From Pinus tabuliformis (taxonomy: Eukaryota > Streptophyta > Pinopsida > Pinales > Pinaceae): 64,000 bases of DNA. Position numbers and translations under genes: made by a program. The notes beneath the pieces were generated by a model, which was given only the letters and a program-made list of their open reading frames with translations, did not search any database and had not been told where the DNA came from. Positions 55,214 through 64,000 of this stretch are shown here, piece by piece. Positions within the stretch are counted from its first letter, which is position 1. Every line of letters begins with the position of its first letter. The stretch covers positions 635,684,352-635,748,351 of the forward strand of contig CM062816.1 in NCBI GenBank assembly GCA_031772625.1, read 5' to 3'.

Positions 55214-56926
55214 TTTTCTCAACTTACGACCAACGTAGGAAAGGTGATGTTTATTCCGTTTAAAATAAATTTTAGACGCTTTGACACAACTTGTTTTTTC
55301 AATTTTTAAGAGTCGAGAAAAAACAAAAGATGACTCTAGTCGCATTTGATTTTTAATGAGTCTGAAGTGACAAGTGCTCAGATGGACCTTTTCCGTAAAG
55401 GAGTCTGAAAAGGAATGAAAGGGATTGCTCTCGAAATCTAGACAGAGGGATTACTAAACCAATCGCAAAACTACAGAGTAATTTTTACGGTATGGTAGTC
55501 AATCTTCCCGAAAGATGTGTTCAGTGCATTGCGATCGATAGGGCGGCAGACACGGCTTCCTATGTATAAAGGATTAATCCTGTTGTGGTCTCCCAAAATA
55601 TACTCGACGGTACGTGGGAGCACAAGTCCGTAGTGGCACTTATCGTCTCAAAGTGGAGGAATCACCTAACCAATAGTGAAAACAACAGTTACTAGGCTTT
55701 ACGACGCCGGAATATGTCTTTAGCCTAGAATTCTAGATGTTGTGCGTTAGGCTCCAAAGCATTTTTAGATTCATTCAATTTATTTTATGGTTGATCTTTC
55801 TTAAGAAATTTTCCTTTCAGGTTCACCGCATGATGTAGATGTTCAATTCCTAAAATGCAATCTAAGATGATAAACAGTCGTTTAATCTTCTTTTTGCAAT
55901 GAAAATATTAGCTACTAAGGAAAGAGAGATGATTTTCTTTCAACAAAGAGAAGAGAGCACACACTATATGGACTGTCCTCAACCAAACCGACAAACAGTC
56001 TAAATGCAAATGCACATGCATGTATTTTTTTCAGCCTTGTTAATGTGTGAATGATAAAAAGAAAGCTAAGCGAAAATTTGAATTATTTTTCAAAGCGACA
56101 ATTACTAACAAGTTTCTTTTAAAAACAAAATGAGGAAAATGATGACACTTTGTTATTTGGAATTGAAAACTTTCTTTCGATACTTGAAAAACTACTAATT
56201 CAAATCTAATACAAGAGTAACAGTGTAATTGACTATCAAGAACAATCAGATTCTCTTCTATGACTGAAAACGACACTTGCGACACTTTCAAATCAAGGAA
56301 CGACAATACAATTACGCTACTTCTTTGTAAAAGAGAACTGAAAATGACTAAAAATACATAAAAACATTTATAGTACTTTACACAATGGAGGCGGAATAAC
56401 AGCAAGGAAAGGGGTTTCAAATAGAGGTGTACTGACTACAGGCAGAAAAACTCTTGAATAGAGCTGAAACGTATGAACACAGAAGCCAAAATCTAATAGC
56501 AGAAGATGTCTGATCAACGCACCTGTAGCACAGGGAAACTGAAACGCAACGCACCTACTACACTCGCGAAGTGGAATGCATTCAGGTTTCAAAGAAGACA
56601 CAGTGTGATGGACCAGGGACGAGACTTTAGATAGGTTTCGGGTCACAATTTACAACTCAGTTTAGGGATTTAGGCTGAGCAAGTGGTAATCAGTAAATCA
56701 ATCACAGGGTTAGATATAAAGAGGTTACTAGAGTCACCAAAAGGGAAATTAGAGAGTTTGTAAATCAATTGTTTAATTCATAAACAAAACCTGGAGATAC
56801 ACTAAAGAAACATTGATATACTTTGCAATTGCATAGCAAATGCAGTTCGAAGGCTAGCTGGCTTAACTTCATGCTCCGCCTGTAAGTTTATAAATTAAAC
56901 AAATGTAGATAAACAAAAAATCTATT
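55214..56926 (-). other. Element B leader, no gene supported
   Basis: 1.7 kb lies between the primer site and the first recognisable codons of element B. Short frames on both strands (126 and 92 codons at 56040-56420 and 56368-56646, minus) show no family features. The TTTTTAAGAG / TTTTTAATGAG words at about 55303 and 55361 and the GTCTGAAAAGGAATGAAAGG stretch at 55404 repeat those of 52.4-53.1 kb. Confidence 0.45.
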
Positions 56927-56927
56927 C

Positions 56928-56947
56928 GCTCCCCAACGGAGTCATCA
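56928..56947 (-). other. Element B primer-binding site, tRNA-Arg type
   Basis: On the minus strand TGATGACTCCGTTGGGGAGC is TGGCGACTCCACTGGGGA with transitions, three bases inside the LTR end. It is the same primer type as in element A, so both belong to the same broad group. Confidence 0.75.
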
Positions 56948-56950
56948 TTT

Positions 56951-57990
56951 TGTTATCGGGAAAACTAGTGTCTATGTAGAGCTACTAGTCCCACTAAGGC
57001 TGGTAGCTACCTTAGAAACAAACAAACTAAAAACCGCTTTCTCTTTCCTTTATGAGAAATAGATAAGAGAAGAATAAGGAGACCAACCTTTGTCTTGCAC
57101 TTAGTTCCTTGCTCGATTCCTCTCTCTTCTGATAGGCTTTTGCCACTCGCTTCCTTGTCTACCCAGCTTCAAAGAGTACGTGTGGAATCAAAGCAGCATA
57201 AAATTATCCAATAACATAGATCTATTATCATAAACAATATAGAACCAAATGTATATTAACCACACAAATGCATAAATCATCAACCATACATGAATGTGGA
57301 GGAAAACTTGAATATCTTTATTGATAATCAAGAAAGAGCAAAGAGGATGACAACCAATTTTTCTAACCCAGCATCATCCTCTCAGCAAGAAAGCCCCTCT
57401 TCACCTCATGAAAAGCTTAGTTCACCCAACACTATGATGTTGCACCAAGAAACCAACAACACTTCCTTACAAGATACAAAATTCCAGCCTTTTCGATCTC
57501 TAGGATGAGGGATCCATATATAGATGTTTGAAAGGGGAATGAGTCAGCTTTTGAGATTTTATTAGTGTCCTCTCTCTGATAGTTCTAGATTCCACTTGGA
57601 GATTGATGATCTCTTACTCATCCCTGGTCGAATGCAGAGAGGCAAGTGTCAGAGGGGAAGTTTCTGGAAGATTCCATGATCCTCCAACTTGTGGATTGAC
57701 CTTGCCATTTGTCCACTCTCGCCCATCGCACACCATAGAAGGGCTATTCAACATGCATCGCACCTACTGTGTGTATTCAGGTGGGATGCAATGCACTTTG
57801 ACTATGGAGCATGTGAAATGGTCCAGTTTTGACTAGTTCTGAGTAGTTTTTCATGCAGAACTTCTGGGAGATGCTGTAATCAGTTGACCTTGTTATTTTA
57901 AGGGTTGGAACAACACCTTTAGGTACTTAGGAGCCCTTAGTTTATGGACATTTATGATTGGCGTTGCAGTGCCCAAAAATGTCTATAACA
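56951..57990 (-). repeat. Element B 5' LTR, complete, 1040 bases
   Basis: On the minus strand it runs from TGTTATAGAC (57990) to CCCGATAACA (56951). TGTTAT/ATAACA ends form an inverted repeat and the primer site follows. A TATATA box lies at 57517-57522 (minus). Plus-strand frames inside (57290-57508, 57603-57836) are incidental. Confidence 0.82.
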
Positions 57991-58432
57991 CTAAAGAGAA
58001 GTTTAGATCACGCCCAATGACCATCTGATCAACAACAATGATTTCAAGATTAAGGAAATGTTGCTAGCATTCATCTCTCTGCTTACATGGTCCATATACT
58101 TTAACGACCCAGAAGTTCATACCCAGGTCGGCAGAGAAAATATCCATCCCAATGAACCCTGATCCTCCATAGGGTGCTGATACTTTTATGGAGGGCGGGT
58201 CATATATAATGGCTAATCACCCTGATCTACCCATAACATCAAGAGAGAAGAATATCCAACCCGGGTTTTATTGATTTTACTGTTTGATTGATGAGCTCGA
58301 CATTCCCCAGGGTTTCTTACAACATAATATCTGCAGGCTCGATATCAAATAAGCTACGCAGGGCTAGTTTTTTGGAGGCACTAGCCATGCCTCTACAATT
58401 GAACGATAGCCATTTCATGGTGGAAGCCTCCC
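57991..58432 (-). pseudogene. LINE3 ORF2: N-terminal endonuclease fragment
   Basis: The minus strand matches the LINE1 endonuclease start (1728-2152), including the stretch around the LQET motif. It carries more stops and small length changes than LINE1 and ends where element B is inserted. The remaining endonuclease and RT are absent. Confidence 0.75.
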
Positions 58433-58559
58433 AGGGATATTCATAGCTCTAAGAACCCCTTCAAGATTGGATTGTTTGCCAGTGACTACTTCTTCCCCAA
58501 CCTTCTAGATAGCTTTTGAAAGGTCTGATTTACGGCCACAAGTCGATTGAATGAGGAGC

Positions 58560-59364
58560 ACTTAAGGAGGACCGACACCTTCTCAATGTGCCGGTATTTC
58601 GCAAGAGCTAGGTCTCTGTAGTCCTCCTTAGATAAATGCAGTGCAAATCATCCCCTTGGTAGATTTTGAACCTCCAACAATTCTTTGAGTGTACGGCCCC
58701 AAATTTCCTTGAGCTAGTTTGTTATTATTTCTGCTATGTAAGCCCTTCCTCCAACATGTCCAACCAGAACAGTGTTGGCCTTATTCGCAACCTCTCCCAT
58801 CACGATGTCCTCTCCAAATGACATTATGAGATCCTTTGAGGTGGTTTTCAAAGACTTTACCTTCTGCTTCCCTGTTCGTGGAGCTGATGGATGTCCTTGC
58901 AATGGATCTGTGGATGTTTTACCCTCTTGATGTTGTTGTGACACTACTTTAACCCTAATCACGAGGGTTTGAAAGCATCATGAAGGAAGTGTTCTAAGGT
59001 TTGATGGATTACGGGAGTCAGGACAAGATGGGTGTGGAAGAATGCTTGGGTGGCATAGATCTAAAGATGGCGATAGAGGTGTAACGATAGTGAGTAATTT
59101 CAGAGTTCCAGGTGAAAGCAAAGGGAAATCAAGGTGAGGGGAATCAATGGAGAGTGAGACAAATTGTAAGAAGGATCCAATATGGCCAGGTAGAGAGAAA
59201 AATGGGGCAGAGCTAGGGGAAACCGAAACTATAAGCGGGAGCGATAAAAAGCTTGAAGGGTTAGGGTTAGGGCTCCAAAAGATAGGCTGATCGAGATACG
59301 GGTCCACTGAGTAATCGACCTCATCGAAATCCATGCTATCTAGGTTGAGGCCGAGAACCGCCAA
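58560..59364 (-). pseudogene. LINE3 ORF1: N-terminal part, one stop
   Basis: ATG at 59364 starts MAVLGLNLDSMDFDE. The frame runs to 58714 with a single TGA at 58978-58980, where LINE1 has GGA. It covers the Pro/Ser-rich N terminus and the start of the DUF4283 region. Beyond 58700 stops appear, and the deletion at about 58555 removes the domain's end and the knuckle. It gives the best view of this LINE family's ORF1 start. Confidence 0.75.
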
Positions 59365-59440
59365 CGAGACCGCCGGAGAACAGTTGACCGTGACACCCGG
59401 AGACGGATGGGGACTATTGTCAAAGGGCTGCTAACTCTGT

Positions 59441-59989
59441 TAGTTGTAGTAAACCTTTACTAGAAAGGGCATGTGTGCGCACCTTTTCCATCATGGGGCC
59501 CCGTCCCTTAAGCCTTTATATATATTATTATTATCATTGATAAATATTTTTAATTTTTTTTAAGTGTTTTTGTTATTTTACTTTGATGGTTTAATGATGA
59601 GATAATATAATTGGATATATATTAATAAATAATAAATATACTTTATTATATAATTTTTTATTATATACATTTATTTTCACTTTTTTGTGTTTATAAATAG
59701 GCTATGTGTGTTTATAAATAGGTTTTTCTACAGTACCATGGACCACTAGCGTTAAGAGGATCAACATCATAAAAAGTCAATAATTTATGTGTGTTATTTA
59801 TTTATTTTTCTTCCCTATTTTTTATTTTTTATTTTTTAAAGTCTTATATATTTTAATGTCACTTTTCTAATTTCTAATTGTTTCTATTTGTTATAATATA
59901 TTTTAAAAATCTTGCCATATATAAATATATAAAATTTAACTTTTTTTCCTATTTTTTTTTCGTGTTTTTTCTAATGTTTTTATTGTTTT
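59441..59989. other. AT-rich flank of LINE3, no gene
   Basis: AT-rich sequence with no open frame. It has no counterpart at the left locus, where LINE1 joins the AT-rich repeat directly at 3808. Confidence 0.5.
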
Positions 59990-62900
59990 ATTTTTTCATG
60001 TTTGAATTTTCCTATTTCATGTGTTAATTTTGGTTATTTTTAAAGGAAAGTTGTTTTTTTTAAAGTTTATATATCTTTGTTGGTTTCTTTTAGGTCATGT
60101 TTATTTCTTTTAATATGTTAATTTTGTTTTATCTTTTGTTAGGTAGTAAATCTTATGTGAGTTGAAGAATTTTAGTTTGACATTTTGGCAGGACAATAAC
60201 AATTTTTAGTATTTTTTCGAACCAAATAATGAGGTTTTTTTTTCTTCTGTAATTTAATTTATATTTATTTATTTTGCTACAAGGTTTATGTCATTCTTTG
60301 ACTATAAAGTAGCCAATTTGATGGATGATTTTTCAATGTTCATTGAAATGAATGAAGCCTAATTGTTTTTGGTGCAATGTGTCAAGTTGACTTAAATTAA
60401 GATTTTAAAAGAGCTATGTTTCAATGTTTGGTAATGACTCTTTAATTTACGTATTCATTTTTAAAGTTTATTTTATATATAATATTTAGTCTCGAAATTT
60501 CTTGAAATTTAGGGTAATTTTTTTTCATGATATTAGGATTTAATTTCCACGCTAATCAATGTGGAAATTTAAGGTTTTTTAGAGTCGTGATATGTTATAT
60601 TTAACCATGGTTGAACGATGTCAAAATTCATGATATTTATTTTATGTACATGGCTGAAAAATGTTGAAATGTGTAGGTTTTTTTAAATTATCTTTAAGGC
60701 TATTGCCAAAAGCTATTATAACTTTATAGTTTTTTAGACTCATTATATTTTATTCTTGAAGTAATCACTAAAAAAATATTGGAATTATAACAAAAAAACA
60801 TTGATCCAACGTCAACACTTTTTTATTTAGCCGTTTTTTTTTCATGCTTATTGCAAAAACCATATAATTATTAAGGCTATTGTTAAAAGAAATTTGAACT
60901 TTAACCTGAGAAAGGAAAAAACAAGTGTTGATGTAGGATTGAATTCCATAAACACTTTTCATTTCGCTTGTTTTTATATGTTTATTTCAAAAAAAAATTA
61001 TCTTTAATGTGCTTGCTAATTTTTTTAATAAAAAGAAAATTGATGTAGTTTAGTTTTGAATTAAGTTTGTAGCGTTGTTTTGTATGTAACACTTATGCAT
61101 GCAATAGATAGAACATGTATTGTGAATATCATAGTTTACACATAACATTATGAATTAGTTACAAGTTGAATAATTATCTTTGGCCAATTAAATTAATTAA
61201 AATTGTAGAGTATGCCTCACATTACCTTTATAAATTGCATAGATAAAATCTATTTCTAGATTAATATAATAATAAATTATTTAAAATTAATAGTAGAATA
61301 ATACATGTATGATATGCATACATATAGTTGACTAATCTATTTTCTTAGATCATAATGCATGCATGAGATTATATATAATATAGTCATATTCTAAGACTAA
61401 AAAGGGACTCTTAATTTAGCACTAAAAATAAGGTTCAAAATAACCAGATTCCTTGAACAAATTTAAGACAAAATGAATAAGATTAAAATGAATAAGATTA
61501 GATATGGGATACATACATTGGAAATATGATTCCTAACAAAAATTAAATAATTAAAATTTCTTGGCAAAAGTGAGTCGGAACAATTTTTTTTTGGCTAATT
61601 GTTATAAATTCTTAAAGATTCCTATAGATGATTATGGTTAACAAAACCCAATAAAGAAACATGGAATAAATAGAATAAACTTATAAACACTCCACACATT
61701 ACTATCCTTTTTTTTTTCAATAACTATGACTTCTATGTTTCCTATTTTTTTTTTCTTGTTTGAATTTTCCTATTCCATGTGTTATTTTTGGTCATTTTTA
61801 AAGAAAAATGGTTGTTGGTTTTTTCTTTTAGTTTTTTTTTTTCCTTTTTGAGGTTATTAACAAAATCCAAAATCCAATCAGTTTGTTTTATCTTTTTTTC
61901 CCTAGTAAATATTATGTGAGTAGAGAAATTTTAGTTTGACATTTCGATATGGTTTTGTCTTTTGGTTTTTGTGGGAGTTTATATACAAATATATGTTTGT
62001 TTCTTTTTTGCCATGTTTTTTTTTTTTTAATATGCTAATTTGGCTTTACTTTTTTAGGTTGTAAATCTCATGTGAGTTGAAGAATTTTAGTTTGACATTT
62101 AGGCATGCATCATAATAACATTTTTTAGTTTTTGTTTGTAACCAAATATTGAGGTTTTGTTTTCTTTTTTTATTTCATTTATATTTAGTTATCTATTTAT
62201 TTATTTATTTTGTTGCAAGGTTTGTGTCAGCCTTTGATTAACAAGAACCCAATTTGATGGATGATTTTTAAATGTTCATTGGAATGAGTGAAGCTTAACT
62301 ATTTCTGGTGCAATGTGCGAAGTTGACTTAAACTAAGATTTTAAAAGAGCTATGTTTTCAACATTTGGTATAATGAGTCTTTGATTTAGGTATTCAGTTT
62401 TTAGGGTTCATTTTACTTATAATATTTAGTCTCAAAATATGTTGAAATTTAGTATATTTTATTGTCATGATATCATGGAAATTCTAAGGTTTTTGATAGT
62501 GGTGGTATGTTATATTTAACCATGTTTGAACAATGTCAAAATTTTAATATTTTTCAGAAGGATGATATTTATTTTATGTCCATGGTTGAAAATTGTTAGA
62601 ATTTTAAGGTTTTTTTAAGTTATCTTGAAGGCTATTGTCAAAAGTTATTATAACTTTATAGTTTTGACTCATGATATTTTATTTTTGAAGTGATTGCTAA
62701 AAAGATATTGGAATTATAACAAAAAAACATTGATCCAAGGTCAACACTTTTTTTTATTTAGGGGTGTTTTTTCATGCTTGTTGCAAAAACAATATAATTC
62801 TTAAGGCTTTTGTTAAAAGAAATTTGAACTTTAACCTGAAAAAGTAAAAAATAATTGTTGATGTAGGAGTGAGTTCCATAAACACATTTCATTTGGCTCT

Positions 62901-64000
62901 TTTCTTTTTTTTTTATTTCACAAAAAAATGATGTAGCTCTAGTTTTGAGTTAAGTTTGTAAATTTGTTTTGTAGGTAACAATTATGCATGCAAAAGATAG
63001 AACATTTATTGTGAATATGAGAGTTTACACATAATATTATGAATTAGTTACAAGTTAAATAATTATCTTTGGCTAATTAAATTAATTAAAATTGTAGAGT
63101 ATGTCTAACATTCCCTTTATAAATTGCATAGATAAATTTCATTATATAAAAATGATACTAATCTAATTCTCACATAATAGAACCATAAATTATTTAAAAT
63201 TAATAGTAGAATAATACATGTATGATATACATACATATAGTTGACTAATCTATTTTCTTAGATCATAATGAATGCATGAGATTATATATAATATAGTCAT
63301 ATTCTAAGACTAGAAAGGGACTCTTAATTTAGCACTAAAAATAAGATTCAAAATAACTAGATTCCTTGAACATATTTAGGAAAAATTGAATATTCGATAT
63401 GGAATACATACATTAAAAACATGATTCCTAACAAAATTTAAATAATTAAAATTCCATAGCAAAAGTGAGTTGAATATTTTTTTTTGCTAAGTGTTATAAA
63501 TTCCTAAAAATTCCTACAGATAATTATGATTAACAAAATCCAATAAAGAAACATGGAATGAATAGAATGAACTTATATATCCTTATTATTAAATCTATTT
63601 GTGAGTTAGGTTAGGACTTTGTTTATGAGTTTTCTTTATTATACTAACTGAGTGGTTACTTTTATGCTTTTATGGGATTATAACAAAGTTTCTATCACAA
63701 CTCCACACTTTACTATCAATTTTTTTCAATAACTATTACTTCTAGTTTTATAGTTTTATGCCTATAATTCGTATGCATAATGTGCTAAGACGGGTTTTAT
63801 AGTGCACCTCTATAGGCTTTTACAAAATTAGAAATTATGCTTTATGTAAACTTTATTATAATCATGTTAATTCTTATACCAATGAGAACTCACCTATGGT
63901 TACACTATATTTATCACTATATGCTTATCATCTTGGCTCCAATACTCGTATAGCTTGAATTGTTATACTTTTTTTTGTTAGAAGGAACATTAGTTGGTTA
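59990..64000. repeat. AT-rich long tandem repeat, right copy (partial + two units)
   Basis: A partial unit (59990-60588) matches 5460-6189. Unit 1 (60589-62499) and unit 2 (62500 to window end) match 3811-6189 and 6190-7690 and each other. Landmarks shared by all are ATGTTATATTTAACCATG-like starts, the GATCATAATG.ATGCATGAGA stretch and AACATGGAAT.AATAGAAT. The last 270 bases equal the left locus at 7430-7690, so the duplication runs beyond the window. No coding frame longer than 65 codons is present. Confidence 0.8.

Larger units (their letters stand above)
53641..57990 (-). mobile_element. Element B: decayed Ty3/gypsy (Tat-like) element, 5' half
   Basis: Read right to left it has a complete 5' LTR (57990-56951), a tRNA-Arg-type primer site, a leader, a frame with two zinc knuckles and a retropepsin. 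RT, integrase and the 3' LTR are absent. Its right LTR edge lies inside LINE3 sequence, so it inserted into that LINE. The rest of LINE3 is not on its left side, so the left part was lost by deletion or lies elsewhere. Confidence 0.8.
57991..59440 (-). mobile_element. LINE3: partial LINE, same family as LINE1, cut by element B
   Basis: 58001-58550 aligns with LINE1 1728-2295 (start of the endonuclease and end of ORF1). 58556-59240 aligns with LINE1 3120-3800. About 825 bases in between, holding the zinc knuckle, are deleted. Unlike LINE1 it keeps the ORF1 start and about 75 bases upstream. Its left part ends at element B's LTR edge (57990). Confidence 0.82.

Noticed and set aside
59257-59275. 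GGGTTAGGGTTAGGG, telomere-like repeat
   Set aside because: Two short units only, and it encodes Pro-Asn repeats in LINE3 ORF1. Plant telomere units are TTTAGGG.
1-64000. tRNA, rRNA, microRNA or CRISPR loci
   Set aside because: I looked for conserved tRNA arms, rRNA cores and regular spacer arrays and saw none. Only tRNA-complementary primer sites are present. Covariance searches could not be run.

Overview
This is nuclear DNA of a seed plant with a large, repeat-rich genome. A gymnosperm-like genome would fit, but nothing in the window names the species. I see no intact cellular protein gene, no rRNA or tRNA gene and no CRISPR. The window is a graveyard of plant retroelements of different ages. 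It holds pieces of three L1-type LINEs, five Ty3/gypsy LTR elements recognised by their LTR/primer-binding-site junctions, AT-rich long repeats, several minisatellites, a NAC transcription factor pseudogene exon, and a 100-base assembly gap at 36106-36205.

Layout: 1-3808 is a decayed LINE (LINE1, minus strand). 3809-7690 is an AT-rich tandem repeat of unknown nature. 7691-10100 has no gene but a minisatellite at 9426. 10727-13466 is a gypsy remnant with a Met-type primer site (element E, plus). About 13.5-16.5 kb is a gypsy remnant with an Asp-type primer site (element C, plus). 16.5-20036 is a gypsy remnant with a complete 2.4 kb LTR (element D, minus), head-to-head with C. 20.8-26.6 kb is a mosaic of duplicated non-coding blocks with exon-like pieces and the NAC pseudogene. 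26.9-33.0 kb is a second LINE (LINE2, plus) carrying DUF4283/zinc knuckle, endonuclease, RT, zf-RVT and RNase H remnants. 33-36.1 kb is AT-rich with tandem repeats.

36206-51861 is the youngest and most interesting insertion, element A (minus). It is a Tat-like Ty3/gypsy element with gag, protease, an extra plant/archaeal-type RNase H placed before RT, RT, a degraded native RNase H and integrase. Its two LTR copies look only about 1.5 % different where both are visible. The LTR start (51861) is fixed by the second copy, and an 18-base tRNA-Arg primer site lies at 44610-44627. Together they imply a 5' LTR of about 7.2 kb that contains two long open frames (549 and 707 codons, same frame, one TAG between them) of no family I recognise. 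The matching part of the 3' LTR is hidden by the assembly gap.

51.9-53.6 kb is decayed sequence with a recurring motif. 53.6-57990 is element B (minus), the same primer-site type with a tandem zinc knuckle protein, a retropepsin and a 1040-base LTR. Element B sits in LINE3 (57991-59440, minus), which resembles LINE1. 59990-64000 repeats the AT-rich repeat found at the left end, so the two window ends are related duplications. Premature stops in the old copies are mostly explained by C-to-T or G-to-A changes, the expected signature of methylated, silenced DNA.
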